DNA of 55,942 nucleotides from Nanobdellati archaeon (GTDB lineage: Archaea; Nanobdellota; Nanobdellia; Woesearchaeales; JAADFO01), in the NCBI GenBank assembly GCA_013152815.1, contig JAADFO010000044.1, positions 1 to 55,942 of the forward strand, in the 5' to 3' direction. The position numbers were made by a program, and so were the translations under genes. Below are positions 38,823-48,607 of this stretch, in pieces; position 1 is the first letter of the stretch; every line of letters begins with the position of its first letter. The notes below the pieces were generated by a model. The model saw only the letters and a list, made by a program, of their open reading frames with translations. It had not been told where the DNA came from and did not search any database.

Positions 38823-41519
38823 ATGGAAAAAAAAGAGGAAACCATCACTACGGTAGTTGATGCTCTAGTTTCTTTAGTGCGTAATAGGAAGCGCATATCC
38901 TTCGATGATGCGGCCAAGTCCCTGAAGATACCGGTCAAGACCATCGAATCCTGGGCCACTTTCCTCGAGGAGGAAGGTGAACTGAGCGTCGAATACAAGT
39001 TCACCACTCCTTTCCTTGTGAACAAGAGTTCTCTGGTCAAGGGCATGGTCGAAGAGGAATCCTCGCTCACCGATAGGCTGATGACGCTCAGCCAGCTTCT
39101 TGAACAGGCCGACGCTCATCTGAAGAACAGCAGGTTCTCCGCAGCAGAGGTCGTCTATGGCAAGATACTGGAAGCGGCCCTGCGGCTCTTCCAGGAGCTG
39201 AAGAAGGACCGCAAGGACGAACGGCCCTTTGAGGACCAGGACATCGATTTCAAGCTCAAGGAGCTCGGTGATTATATCAGCAAGGCAAAGGATGCCCTTG
39301 CCCAGAATGCCATGGCAGATACCAAGACGCTCTACGCCCAGATCCGGGAGAAGACAAAGCTCTTGCATAGCAAGTTCCAGGAGATGTCCGGGCTGGTGCC
39401 GGTCTCTCCCAAAAAGAAGTTCAAGGCGCTTCCCAAGCGCAATTATGATACCATCACTGAGGTCGATGTCCTGCTCAAGGAGGCCTACGACAATATGCGT
39501 GCAGGAAATTTCGACACGGCCAACAGGATATATCAACGCATAAATCGCATCTACGAACAGCTCCCCACCGAATATCATCAGAAGAAGAACGCCCTGAAGA
39601 CCGACATCGTGAAACTGAACCGTGACCTCACCGTCAACCTCAAGGAGAACTTCCGTATCCGCATCAACGATGCCCTCAAAAGGGTCGATGAGCTCGTGCA
39701 TCTCATCAACCGTTCTCTTTCCCGGGCAGATTTCGAGACCGCCGAGGCCATCATAAAGAACATGAACCGTCTCTACAACAGGCTTCCTGAAGGATTCCTG
39801 GAGGAACGTATCCTCATCCGCGAGAAGATCCTGAAAGCCCATGAACAGTTCATCGAGATGAAGAAACAGTCCCTCAAACAGAAGACCGCGTCCATGGAAG
39901 GTGAGATGAAGCGTCTTCTCTCTCAATTGGACAAGGCATTGAAAGAGAAGCATCACCGCATGGCAGAGACCCTCTATGAACAGGTCAATGCGCTCTTCAA
40001 GAGGCTGCCGCCCGGTTTCATGCTCGAGGATGATAAGCTCGAGGACCTGCTTATCGATCGCTACCGGAATCTTCTGCGGCTCCGGGAAGCCACCAACAAA
40101 TCAGACCTGAAAGAGAAGACAAGACAGATAGGCGATTGCATCGCCAGGAGCCGTGGACATCTCGGCAAGAACCTGGACCTGGAGGCTGCCATCGCCGCCT
40201 ACAATGATGCGAAGAAGGTCTACGGTGCCTTGCCTGCCGGCTTCCTCGAACAGACATCCGCCCTGCAGGAGGACATCCTTCGCCTCAACGAGGAGATCCT
40301 CCTGAAACAGCGGGAGTATCACAAGACCGCCTTCGGAGAGATGGCGAACACCATCGACGCGTTGCTGGAAAAGATACGCAAGTATCTCAAAGCTGACCAG
40401 GTTGACCTGGCGAACGAGCTTTTCATGGAGATCGAGGACCATTTCAACAGGCTGCCTCCCGGATTCCTCCATGAGAAGACCAAGATCCACAAGCGCATCA
40501 TCGAAGAATACAAGAACATGATGATGAAAAGTGACTGGTCGCTCCTGGAGCATGAGACCAAGGATGTCAAGAAGCAGTACAACGACCTCATAAAGCTCAT
40601 CATCCAGATCCATGTCCACCTTGAGCGGGAGGAGTTCAACCTCCTCGAGCCCAACCATGCCTATGTGAAGAAGATCTTCAATGAACTTCCCCACGGTCTT
40701 GTCATGCAGAACATCCGCATACGGAAAGAGATCGACAATCTGGATGCCATGGTGATGCTCTACCGTCTCATGAAGGAGCAGGAGAAGCTCAAAGGCAGAA
40801 GGATCTCAGCACCCAAGCTCCATGAAGCAAGGAAACTCATCGATCTCCTCTCCAGGGTGTCTCCCCAGTCTTTCAGGCTTGTCAGGAGTGCACGATCGCT
40901 CCTGTTCGGCGAGACAGAGGATATACACGCTCTTTCCAACATGGCAGCCCCCTCCCTGCTGGCACCGGCCCCTCCGCCGATGGACATGGAGCGAACAAGG
41001 CAGGCTCCGCTTTCCCACGAGGCGAAGATGGACGCCCTGAAAGAGATATCGAAAGAACATCTGCAGGGGGACCGCTATTCCATCTTCCAGAAGCTGGAGA
41101 ATTTCGGCCATGAGACCCATGCAAAAGACCTTCACCTGAAGGCTATCCTCGTCCAGAAAGGGCGGGAAGCGGCCAATCTCCTGAGGACCAAGAGAGATAT
41201 CATGGGGGCACTGAGGAAGGTCGAGGAGATCCTTGGCTACCAGCCGGACCATCCTGCTGCATTGCAGCTCAAGGAGAAGCTCGAGAACCTCTCCCTGAAG
41301 ATGCTTCCTCGCCCGCAAAAGACCGCCCGGGAACATTCCTCGGGAAAAGCCAGAGAGGCCCGTTACCATGGCCTGCTCAATGAGGCCCTTTTGCTGATAC
41401 AGGAAAAGCGGCTTGATAAGGCCATGGAAATGCTCAACGAGGCACGTTCCCTGAATCCCAATCCAAAGATAAGAAGGATCATCGAGAATCTTAGCCATAC
41501 CCTGGCCCATGCTCCATGA
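38823..41519 (+). CDS. 898-aa helical repeat protein with N-terminal winged helix, pilus-locus associated
   Basis: Residues 1-65 look like a winged helix-turn-helix (ISFDDAAKSLKIPVKTIESW, then ELSVEYKFTTPFLV). From about residue 170 the protein is built of helical-hairpin repeats of about 75 residues. Each ends in a motif like (I/L/V)(Y/F)xxLPxGFxxE, at approximately residues 242 (IYEQLPTEY), 316 (LYNRLPEGF), 390 (LFKRLPPGF), 466 (VYGALPAGF), 540 (HFNRLPPGF) and 618 (IFNELPHGL). A linker rich in Ala/Pro follows near 725, and the C-terminus ends in TPR-like helices (ALLLIQEKRLDKAMEMLNEA). No signal peptide. It immediately precedes the secretion ATPase and may be a cytoplasmic scaffold for it. 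Family not recognised. Confidence 0.78.
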   Translation: MEKKEETITTVVDALVSLVRNRKRISFDDAAKSLKIPVKTIESWATFLEEEGELSVEYKFTTPFLVNKSSLVKGMVEEESSLTDRLMTLSQLLEQADAHLKNSRFSAAEVVYGKILEAALRLFQELKKDRKDERPFEDQDIDFKLKELGDYISKAKDALAQNAMADTKTLYAQIREKTKLLHSKFQEMSGLVPVSPKKKFKALPKRNYDTITEVDVLLKEAYDNMRAGNFDTANRIYQRINRIYEQLPTEYHQKKNALKTDIVKLNRDLTVNLKENFRIRINDALKRVDELVHLINRSLSRADFETAEAIIKNMNRLYNRLPEGFLEERILIREKILKAHEQFIEMKKQSLKQKTASMEGEMKRLLSQLDKALKEKHHRMAETLYEQVNALFKRLPPGFMLEDDKLEDLLIDRYRNLLRLREATNKSDLKEKTRQIGDCIARSRGHLGKNLDLEAAIAAYNDAKKVYGALPAGFLEQTSALQEDILRLNEEILLKQREYHKTAFGEMANTIDALLEKIRKYLKADQVDLANELFMEIEDHFNRLPPGFLHEKTKIHKRIIEEYKNMMMKSDWSLLEHETKDVKKQYNDLIKLIIQIHVHLEREEFNLLEPNHAYVKKIFNELPHGLVMQNIRIRKEIDNLDAMVMLYRLMKEQEKLKGRRISAPKLHEARKLIDLLSRVSPQSFRLVRSARSLLFGETEDIHALSNMAAPSLLAPAPPPMDMERTRQAPLSHEAKMDALKEISKEHLQGDRYSIFQKLENFGHETHAKDLHLKAILVQKGREAANLLRTKRDIMGALRKVEEILGYQPDHPAALQLKEKLENLSLKMLPRPQKTAREHSSGKAREARYHGLLNEALLLIQEKRLDKAMEMLNEARSLNPNPKIRRIIENLSHTLAHAP

Positions 41520-41603
41520 TGGTACGCTCTCCGAGATGTGGAAAGCAGGGGAAAGGTCCGGCCCGATGGTCTGATGTTTGAATGTTTTGGAACCGTTTTG
41601 ACG

Positions 41604-43064
41604 ATGGCACAGACAGGAACTATCCCTCTCGACTCGTACAAGATAACGATAGAGAACGAGATCATCGACATAGACATCTATAGGGATGCCCTGGGCTATG
41701 CGCACTACGACATCTCGGTCCGCAATATATCCAAGCACACCAACATCATCCTCCGGAAGATACGTGAAGAGTTCATCTCTGACATCAACATCACCGATAT
41801 AGCGGTCACCGACAGCGGCAAGTCAGAATCGATAAAGAGCCGTTTCAAGAAAGAGATCCTTGTCCTCATCAAGAAGTACTTTCCCAATACCGATGCCAGG
41901 ACCTCTGATCTTCTGGTCAACGAGCTCATCAGGCAGAACATAGGGCTGGGGGATATCGAGATCCTGCTTCTGGATGATTATCTGGAAGAGATCGTGCAGA
42001 ATTCTGCAAAGCATCCCATATTCGTCTACCACAAGAAATATGGGTGGCTCAAGACGAATATCTTCATCCCCAACGAGGCGAAGACGAGACATTATTCCAC
42101 CATGATAGGCAGGGACATCGGCAAAGAGATAACCCTCCTCAAGCCGCTCATGGACGCCCATCTCCTGACAGGGGACCGGGTCAATGCCACCCTCTCTCCC
42201 ATCTCTTCGGAAGGCAATACCATCACCATCAGGAAATTCTCAAAGAAGCCCTGGACCATCACCGACCTGATACTCAACGGCACCATCTCCTATGAGGCTG
42301 CAGCCATCATCTGGTTCGCCGTGGAGTTTGAACTCTCCATCCTCATCTCCGGCGGGACGGGCTCGGGAAAGACCTCCATGCTCAATGTGGTCGCGTCCTT
42401 CATCCCCATCAACCAACGCATCATCTCCATCGAGGATACCCGTGAGATCACCCTGCCCGACGAGCTCCATTGGGTTCCCATGGAGACGCGTCTCGCCAAT
42501 CCTGAAGGCAAGGGCGAGATCACCATGCTCGACCTGGTCATCAACTCCCTCCGCATGCGTCCTGACCGGATCATCATGGGAGAGATCAGACGCAAACGGG
42601 AGGCAGAGGTCCTTTTTGAGGCGATGCATACCGGCCATTCCGTCTATTCGACCCTCCATGCGAACAATGTCAAGGAGACCTTCCATCGCCTGACCAATCC
42701 TCCCATCGACATCGCCAAGCCGTTGCTCAGCGCCATATCCTTGATCCTCGTCCAGAACAGGAACCGGAGGACCGGCCAGAGGAGGACACTTGAACTTGCC
42801 CAGGTGCTGCCGGACGGGACCCCGGACACGTTCATGTCCTACGATGTGAAGACCGACACGCTCAGGCAGCTGAAGGAACCGACCCAGCTCTATGAGACCA
42901 TCAACCAGTACGCCGGCATGGATAAGGATGAGATCCTCAAGGATCTCGATGAGAAGGTGAAGCTCATCAAATACATGGTCAACAACAATATACGGGACAT
43001 CACCGATGTCGGGAACCTGATGCGCAGATATTACATCCAGCATCTCTCTTTGAACAATACCTGA
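41604..43064 (+). CDS. tadA: Type II/IV secretion-system ATPase (TadA/ArlI/VirB11-like)
   Basis: The 486-residue hexameric-type ATPase powers pilus or pseudopilus assembly. It has an N-terminal domain, then GDRVNATLSPISSEGNTITI, RKFSKKPWT, the Walker A ILISGGTGSGKTSMLNVV (~residue 250), the Asp box IISIEDTREITLP, the Walker B region RPDRIIMGEIRRKREAEV and His box AMHTGHSVYSTLHAN. All catalytic boxes are intact. The ATG at 41604 opens MAQTGTIPLDSYKI; upstream in-frame starts at 41538 (GTG) and 41574 (ATG) exist. It is followed by two TadC/ArlJ-type membrane proteins. Confidence 0.92.
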   Translation: MAQTGTIPLDSYKITIENEIIDIDIYRDALGYAHYDISVRNISKHTNIILRKIREEFISDINITDIAVTDSGKSESIKSRFKKEILVLIKKYFPNTDARTSDLLVNELIRQNIGLGDIEILLLDDYLEEIVQNSAKHPIFVYHKKYGWLKTNIFIPNEAKTRHYSTMIGRDIGKEITLLKPLMDAHLLTGDRVNATLSPISSEGNTITIRKFSKKPWTITDLILNGTISYEAAAIIWFAVEFELSILISGGTGSGKTSMLNVVASFIPINQRIISIEDTREITLPDELHWVPMETRLANPEGKGEITMLDLVINSLRMRPDRIIMGEIRRKREAEVLFEAMHTGHSVYSTLHANNVKETFHRLTNPPIDIAKPLLSAISLILVQNRNRRTGQRRTLELAQVLPDGTPDTFMSYDVKTDTLRQLKEPTQLYETINQYAGMDKDEILKDLDEKVKLIKYMVNNNIRDITDVGNLMRRYYIQHLSLNNT

Positions 43065-43109
43065 GCTCATACCTGACCCCATACTCGACGCTCTAGCGCA
43101 AGAGGCACC

Positions 43110-43922
43110 ATGATAAATGTACCCTATCTCCTGCTACGGAAGTTCCCTCAGCTGAAGGCGAACATCATCAAGGCAAGGGTGAAAGAGTCCCCTGAATTCT
43201 TTATCCGCCGCAGCATCAATCTCGCGTTCTATCTCTCGGTGGGTCTCACCATCCTGGTCTTCTTCGTCATCAGCAAGGCCGGAAAATCTCTTCTGTTGCT
43301 TCTTCCTGTGTTTCTTGTCCTTCTCTCCCTTTCACTCCTGTTCTGGTTGAACTCTCCGAAGGGCATCATCAGGAAAAGGGAGCGGGAGATCAACAAGGAG
43401 GTCCTTTTCGCAGGAAGGTATCTTCTGGTCAAGCTCGAGAGCGGAGCGCCGCTGTTCAATGCGCTCATCGACGCATCAAAAAGCTATGGCATCTCGGCAA
43501 AATATTTCAAGGAGATAACCGATGACATCAATCTCGGGACCCCCATCGAGATCGCTCTGGTGAATGCCCGTGAATACGCGTCCTCTGAGAAGTTCAAGCT
43601 CATCCTCTCTGAACTGGTGACGTCGCTCAAGACCGGTGCCGACGTGGTCCCCTCCCTGAAAGAAGTGCTTGCGCAGATCACCAAGGAGCAGCTCATCGAG
43701 ATAAAGACCTATGGGAAGCGGCTGAATGCAGTGATGATGATGTACCTCATCTTTGCGACCGTCATCCCTTCTTTGGGCATGACCATGTTCACGGTGATTG
43801 CGGGTTTCATCTCCATCCAGGTGACGCCCGTTCTCATCATCCTGGCCATCTCTTTCCTGGTCATCATCCAGCTCTCCTTCATCATGATCTTCAAGTCCAT
43901 ACGGCCCATGGTGAACCTATGA
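43110..43922 (+). CDS. TadC/GspF-like pilus platform membrane protein 1
   Basis: The 270-residue protein has a membrane hairpin near the N-terminus (INLAFYLSVGLTILVFFVIS, LLLLLPVFLVLLSLSLLFWL). A cytoplasmic helical GspF/T2SF domain follows (FAGRYLLVKLESGAPLFNAL, LGTPIEIALVNA, LKTGADVVPSLKEV), then two C-terminal membrane helices. It overlaps the next gene by ATGA (43919-43922). Together they form the inner-membrane platform on which the ATPase acts. Confidence 0.86.
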   Translation: MINVPYLLLRKFPQLKANIIKARVKESPEFFIRRSINLAFYLSVGLTILVFFVISKAGKSLLLLLPVFLVLLSLSLLFWLNSPKGIIRKREREINKEVLFAGRYLLVKLESGAPLFNALIDASKSYGISAKYFKEITDDINLGTPIEIALVNAREYASSEKFKLILSELVTSLKTGADVVPSLKEVLAQITKEQLIEIKTYGKRLNAVMMMYLIFATVIPSLGMTMFTVIAGFISIQVTPVLIILAISFLVIIQLSFIMIFKSIRPMVNL

Positions 43923-44950
43923 GACTCAACGTCGTCCTGCTGGAGGAGTTCGGGAAGGCCTTCGTCCCTAAACGGTTCAGGCCTTATATGAGAAAATATT
44001 TCCTGAAGGCGGGGATCAACAAGGTACCTTACAACCTCTTCGGGAGCCTCTTCTATCTGACCATCTTCCTCACCGGCTTCATCTATGTCAGCTTCATCTA
44101 TCCTCTGCTCATCAAGAGCCAGGTCAATGTCATCATCTTTCTCCTGACGACCTTTTTCCTCTGGGCAGGCATCCAGCTCTCCCTCGCGGTGGTCTTTATG
44201 CTGCTGATCTACAGCTATCTGGACCAGCGTGTCTACCGGAGGACCAAGAACCTGGAGACGGTGCTCCAGGACTTTCTCCGCTATGTCTCAGAGAACCTCA
44301 AAGGCGGCATGAGTTTCGAACGTGCGCTATGGGATGCCATCCGTCCGAAATTCGGCGTCCTCGCAAGCGAGATACGCCTCGCTGCGAAGCGGGTCATGAC
44401 CGGGCAGGACGTGGACAAGGCGCTCACCGAGTTCACCGAGAAATATCAGAGTCCCATGCTCAAGAGGACGTTCAATCTCATCGTGGAAGGGATGAAAGGC
44501 GGTGATGAGATAGCAGAGCTGATCGACAGGATAGAGAGCAACCTTCGGCAGACCAAGGAGCTCAAGGACGAGATCCAGGCGACGAACTCGACCTATGTCA
44601 TCTTCCTTTCCATCATAGCGACGGTCATCGCTCCTGGTCTTTTCGGCCTCTCCTACAATCTCCTGATCATCCTCAACAGCCTTTCCGGGAAGCTCGGCGC
44701 GGCAGGAAGCTCGGCCGCCCTGCCCCTGTCGATAAATTCATTGAGCGTCAGTCCGGAAAATTTCGCTACATTCACTGTCTACGCCATCCTCGTCACTTCC
44801 TTATTCTCCTCATTGATCATCTCCATCATCCGCTACGGCAACATGAGGCAGGGCATCAAATATGTCCCTTTCTACATGGGCATCTCGGTCCTGGTCTATT
44901 TCATCGTCCGTTACGGCCTGCAATCGGTCTTCGGCGGCATCATCACCTGA
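43919..44950 (+). CDS. TadC/ArlJ-like pilus platform membrane protein 2
   Basis: The 343-residue second platform protein has N-terminal helices (LFYLTIFLTGFIYVSFIYPL, VIIFLLTTFFLWAGIQLSLA). The T2SF domain follows with FLRYVSENLKGGMSFERAL, VMTGQDVDKALTEF and LIVEGMKGGDEIAELIDRI, then several C-terminal helices. It is translationally coupled to platform protein 1. A split pair of platform proteins is common in archaeal pilus loci. No prepilin peptidase gene lies in this window. Confidence 0.86.
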   Translation: MRLNVVLLEEFGKAFVPKRFRPYMRKYFLKAGINKVPYNLFGSLFYLTIFLTGFIYVSFIYPLLIKSQVNVIIFLLTTFFLWAGIQLSLAVVFMLLIYSYLDQRVYRRTKNLETVLQDFLRYVSENLKGGMSFERALWDAIRPKFGVLASEIRLAAKRVMTGQDVDKALTEFTEKYQSPMLKRTFNLIVEGMKGGDEIAELIDRIESNLRQTKELKDEIQATNSTYVIFLSIIATVIAPGLFGLSYNLLIILNSLSGKLGAAGSSAALPLSINSLSVSPENFATFTVYAILVTSLFSSLIISIIRYGNMRQGIKYVPFYMGISVLVYFIVRYGLQSVFGGIIT

Positions 44951-44985
44951 GCTGTTCTCCTGCCTTCTTCTTCATGATGCGATAC

Positions 44986-44995
44986 ATTTATAAAC
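44986..44995 (+). promoter_or_regulatory. TATA box of rps8e
   Basis: ATTTATAAAC, 27 bp before the ATG at 45018. Confidence 0.6.
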
Positions 44996-45017
44996 GGGTC
45001 ATTGTTCCTGAGGTTCC

Positions 45018-45395
45018 ATGGCTGTAGCACAAGGAAGGCCGCGGCGGACTGCGACCGGCGGACGCTATAAGGACTATCGGAAGAAGAGGGACCATGAGAC
45101 TGGAAATGTCCCCGCCCTGACCAAATTAGGTCCTGTCCGGAAGAAGAATGTGCGCATGCGTGGCGGCCATGAAAAGAAAATCCTTCTGAGTGTAGAGGCA
45201 CTCAACCTCTTTGATCCAAAGACCAAGAAGGCCAGCAGGGCCATCATCAAGAACATCGTCGAGAACCCTGCCAATCGGCATTTCGTCCGAAGAAACATCA
45301 TCACAAAGGGAACGATTGTCGAGACAGACAAGGGCAAGGCCAAGATAACGAACAGACCTGGTCAGGAAGGGACGGTCAACGGTGTGCTCATTTAA
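45018..45395 (+). CDS. rps8e: Ribosomal protein eS8
   Basis: The 125-residue small-subunit protein begins MAVAQGRPRRTATGGRYKDY and contains RKKRDHETGNVPALTKLG, VRMRGGHEKKILLSV and NPANRHFVRRNIITKGTIVE, with the GQEGTVNGVLI ending typical of archaeal eS8. The leaderless promoter is described separately. It follows the pilus genes by 67 bp but is transcribed on its own. Confidence 0.96.
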   Translation: MAVAQGRPRRTATGGRYKDYRKKRDHETGNVPALTKLGPVRKKNVRMRGGHEKKILLSVEALNLFDPKTKKASRAIIKNIVENPANRHFVRRNIITKGTIVETDKGKAKITNRPGQEGTVNGVLI

Positions 45396-45485
45396 GGATT
45401 CTCTTTTAAATGAAGATGCTCTTCAACCCATTTCTTTATAAATCATCCAGATTAGTGTCACCTTGTAGTAGTGTAAATGAGAAAA

Positions 45486-45495
45486 CTATTTAAAC
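45486..45495 (+). promoter_or_regulatory. TATA box of the unknown gene at 45516
   Basis: CTATTTAAAC, 26 bp before the ATG at 45516; favours that start over the ATG at 45477. A second TATA-like TTTATAAAT lies at 45435-45443. Confidence 0.5.
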
Positions 45496-45515
45496 GCTGT
45501 GTTCATTGTTTATTC

Positions 45516-46583
45516 ATGGTCCGGAAAAACCCTGAAGACCTGGATGATTTTTCCAAAGGTAATATTTTTCTTTTCAAGAGACCTCCCCGGAGAAAGGAGA
45601 AAGATATCGTTCCTGACAAGGAATACTTCGAGAAGCATGCAGATCTGTTTGACAAACTGATGGGAGCCGGTTCTGGATCACCATCCGCAGATGCTCCTGC
45701 AGGTTCACCGGACGGGTCTGTGGGCGGGTTGACCATCATCACGCCAAGGATGCGGGGGAGATTCGTGGAGCAGAAGGAGCATGCTCTCGATTATCTTTCT
45801 GATAACGTCGTCGCGAAACAGATCCATCGTGAGCATGACATGCTCCTGGTATCCACAGGCAAAGACGTGGACTATGCTCTCATCCCCTTTGTCCATCAGA
45901 GCGAGCTGGACATCATGGTGCCGAAGGATGCGACCCTGTTCGATGCCAGAGGACGACACATCAAAGCGTTGGGTTCTGCCCTTGAGGAGCGGATGGCCGA
46001 CTACAACAGCAGAGGGCTTTCTCCTGTCTTCCTCTTCCGGAGAGCGAAACTTGTCAGCGGGAGATATGACGGTCCCTTCGGAAGGAAAAAACGGGCATCG
46101 GTCCTCGACCCTGAACCGTCCAACAACAAGATCATCCTTACTGACCTGGAACTGGCTGTGGAGGAACTCATCCGCAGGGCAAGCCATAATGCAGGAAGGA
46201 ATGTCCTCCGCAATTTTCAGGAATACCGTCCTTCATTGACGTATCTCATCGATGATAAGAGGGGAAAGCTGCAGGTCTTCTACACGAGATCAGCGCTTTC
46301 CGGAAGAGACTATGCCTTTGATGACTGCCCTGTCTGCGCAAGACCGGAAGGGATGGACCATGGCGTCTGCAAGAAGGAGAAACCCTATCAGGAGATGGCC
46401 TGGAAACGGGATGAGGTGCGGGCAAGCAGGCTGTTCACCATCGTCAAAGAGAGGAAGCAGCGCAGGGAAGGACACGCTTCAGGAACCTATGGGGGGATCC
46501 GCCTGGTCCGCTCTGTACTCCAGGATAAACAGGAATCAGGAAGGACAGGGGATATCACCTATACGCTCGGTCTTGTCAGGTAA
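45516..46583 (+). CDS. Protein of unknown function with Cys-rich knuckle
   Basis: The 355-residue protein starts MVRKNPEDLDDFSKGNIFLF, has a short Gly/Ser/Pro/Ala linker (~residues 53-72), then an alpha/beta body. Segments include ALIPFVHQSELDIMVPKD, SPVFLFRRAKLVSGRYDG and KLQVFYTRSALSGRDYAF. A CPVCARPEGMDHGVC segment near residue 270 could be a zinc knuckle. The C-terminus is basic (IVKERKQRREGHASGTYGG). No signal peptide or membrane segment. Codon use is normal. I do not recognise the family; nucleic-acid binding is conceivable from the basic end and knuckle, but this is a guess. Confidence 0.7.
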   Translation: MVRKNPEDLDDFSKGNIFLFKRPPRRKEKDIVPDKEYFEKHADLFDKLMGAGSGSPSADAPAGSPDGSVGGLTIITPRMRGRFVEQKEHALDYLSDNVVAKQIHREHDMLLVSTGKDVDYALIPFVHQSELDIMVPKDATLFDARGRHIKALGSALEERMADYNSRGLSPVFLFRRAKLVSGRYDGPFGRKKRASVLDPEPSNNKIILTDLELAVEELIRRASHNAGRNVLRNFQEYRPSLTYLIDDKRGKLQVFYTRSALSGRDYAFDDCPVCARPEGMDHGVCKKEKPYQEMAWKRDEVRASRLFTIVKERKQRREGHASGTYGGIRLVRSVLQDKQESGRTGDITYTLGLVR

Positions 46584-46652
46584 GGGGTCGGGCAAGGTGG
46601 TTGGTCCTTGCCTCTCTGTCTCTCTTTCTGCTTGGAAAGGCCAGGATGCCCC

Positions 46653-47723
46653 TCATGAGAATTCCCTGAGGACGACATGGCCGATGCGATTGTCTGCAAT
46701 CTTCAGATAGCCGGTCTTCCTGTTGAACCGGTCGATGACGCCAAGGGGAAGCGTGGTGACGAACTTTATCTTTGTCGCATCATGCCTCTGTTGGTTGATC
46801 TCGTGCAGGGGGACAGCATCCAATCTTCTGGTCTCCTTGTCGATGATGAACTGTCCTGGAACGTGGAGGTGAGAGCTGATGACCAGAATGTTCTTTTTGG
46901 AGGCCATAAGGATCTCGAGGAACGGCTCGACATTGCGCGCGAACATCCCCGATGAGAAGCTGGAATAGGCCAGCCTGCGGAAGATCTTTCCTTTCTGCAG
47001 CACCATCGATGCATGAGGGTCTCTGCTGAAGAACGGCGGGCAATGGAGGAAGAGGACGATCTGTCGCTCCCTGCTGTCCTGGAGCTCTTTCCGGAGATAG
47101 GCAAGTTGCTTATCCTGAAGGCCGTAGGACGGCGTCGAAAGGACATGCCGGATAATGGGCCAGTATTTAGGGTTGAAGAAGATTTCCGGCCGGGAGAAGG
47201 CATCTGGTCCTGTGCTGAGAAACAGGAGCCTTCTTCTGTCGAGCGTGACAGCATAGTCCTTCTGGAGGAATTGGCTCGACACCTTGTCATCCTTCTTGAG
47301 AAAAAGGTTTATGGAACGCAATTCATCGAACCATCGGAAACGATGGAACCCGAACCTTTTCCTGAAGCGCAGGCGTGTCGCTCTGCTGATGTTCACATGA
47401 TGGAGTCCGTAGAAGGAGAAGTTATAGGCAAATGACCTGAAATCATGGTTTCCCACATTGATATACGTCAAGCCATCGAATCGCGAGAGGATATCGTCTG
47501 CATAGTCCAGGTTCTTCTTGGCAGAGGGCCCATAGTCCGCGTAATGATAGTCGACGAGGTCACCGTTGATGATCAGGGCATCATCCTCCGTGAGGATGCG
47601 CATCATCTTCTGGAGCTGACCGTTGGGGTTGAGGAACCCAATCTCCTTCGGCAGGACCTTCGCTATCTTGTTCCATATCCTGGCCACATGCACATCACTG
47701 ATGACGACAAGGTTTTTCGGCAT
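46653..47723 (-). CDS. Calcineurin-like metallophosphoesterase
   Basis: The 356-residue protein has the five blocks of the family: ISDVHVAR (D-x-H), INGDLVDYHYADYG (GD), NVGNHDFRSFAY (GNHD), FLHCPPFFSRDPHAS (His) and ISSHLHVPGQF (H-x-H-like). Metal ligands are therefore intact. The C-terminal ~60 residues form a beta-rich extension. It could be a nuclease, phosphodiesterase or phosphatase; the substrate is not evident. It is convergent with the unknown gene at 45516, and its upstream region abuts the 3' end of eS1. Confidence 0.86.
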   Translation of the reverse strand: MPKNLVVISDVHVARIWNKIAKVLPKEIGFLNPNGQLQKMMRILTEDDALIINGDLVDYHYADYGPSAKKNLDYADDILSRFDGLTYINVGNHDFRSFAYNFSFYGLHHVNISRATRLRFRKRFGFHRFRWFDELRSINLFLKKDDKVSSQFLQKDYAVTLDRRRLLFLSTGPDAFSRPEIFFNPKYWPIIRHVLSTPSYGLQDKQLAYLRKELQDSRERQIVLFLHCPPFFSRDPHASMVLQKGKIFRRLAYSSFSSGMFARNVEPFLEILMASKKNILVISSHLHVPGQFIIDKETRRLDAVPLHEINQQRHDATKIKFVTTLPLGVIDRFNRKTGYLKIADNRIGHVVLREFS

Positions 47724-47890
47724 TCGTCCACCACGGGATCATTCTTCGTGTTCAGGTACAGCAGGATCTCCTACAGTCATCCTCTGCTTAAAAAATCTAC
47801 CTTTCAGAGGTCCACGAAAGACAGGATATCGTCAGAAAGTTTCCCGAAGGATGACAATGCATATGGTACATGCATAGGTGGGGGTTCTCA

Positions 47891-48583
47891 TCAGCTATGC
47901 TCGACCTTATGGTCCCTCTCGGGCGGAGCGGGTTTATGTTCGAGAGAATCCAATGCTTCCTGGGACGGGGTCACAAGACCGACACCTCTCTTGTTCTTGT
48001 CGATATTGATGACCTTGATCTCGAAGTTCCGGAGAGGTGCGATCTTTGCCATCCTGCCTCGGAGGAGTTTCTGTACCTTGTTGAAGATGATGTCCTTGAA
48101 GACGTTCTCCAGCGTCAGCTTAGAGAAGATCGCCGAGATGAGGTCGGTGGATGACTTCCGAAGTGCAGACTGGGTGGATTTGTTGACCTTGAAACGGGTG
48201 ATGAGAATGAACTTCACACGGACCGTTATGCCGTCGTTGGTCCTGCAGAGGAAGCTATGGTCGACCCGGTCCCTGTTCCGTCTCACGAGCCGCTTGAAAT
48301 GTGCAGGGATGATCTCGTACTTGAAGACCTGGGTCTCTGCTGTGGTACCGACAATCTTGTCTATCTTGAAGGTGATGTTGACATGTTGGCCTCTTGGGTC
48401 GTTGGTGAGGTTCATGAGGTTGACCTTGACGGCCCGACCGGGAAGGTTGCTCGCCTCGAAGGCAGAGGTCTCGCCGATGGATACGGCATTGAAGCCTTTC
48501 GGCGATATGATGGAGAACCAGAGCTTCTTCTTCGCTCTGGAGCTTTTCTTGCCTTTGGATGTCTTCTTAGGATTTGGAGCCAT
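47891..48583 (-). CDS. rps3ae: Ribosomal protein eS1 (S3Ae)
   Basis: The 230-residue small-subunit protein starts MAPNPKKTSKGKKSSRAKKK, then LWFSIISPKGFNAVSIGETS, VNLMNLTNDPRGQHVNITFK, FKYEIIPAHFKRLVRRNRDR and IRVKF-type strands typical of eS1 (TVRVKFILITRFKV). The start at 48583 is fixed by homology and by a TATA box 29 bp upstream. The frame stays open for 360 more bases into the inserted palindromic elements, which should not be annotated as protein. Confidence 0.94.
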   Translation of the reverse strand: MAPNPKKTSKGKKSSRAKKKLWFSIISPKGFNAVSIGETSAFEASNLPGRAVKVNLMNLTNDPRGQHVNITFKIDKIVGTTAETQVFKYEIIPAHFKRLVRRNRDRVDHSFLCRTNDGITVRVKFILITRFKVNKSTQSALRKSSTDLISAIFSKLTLENVFKDIIFNKVQKLLRGRMAKIAPLRNFEIKVINIDKNKRGVGLVTPSQEALDSLEHKPAPPERDHKVEHS

Positions 48584-48607
48584 ATTCTCGATAGTGGCAG
48601 TGAACCC

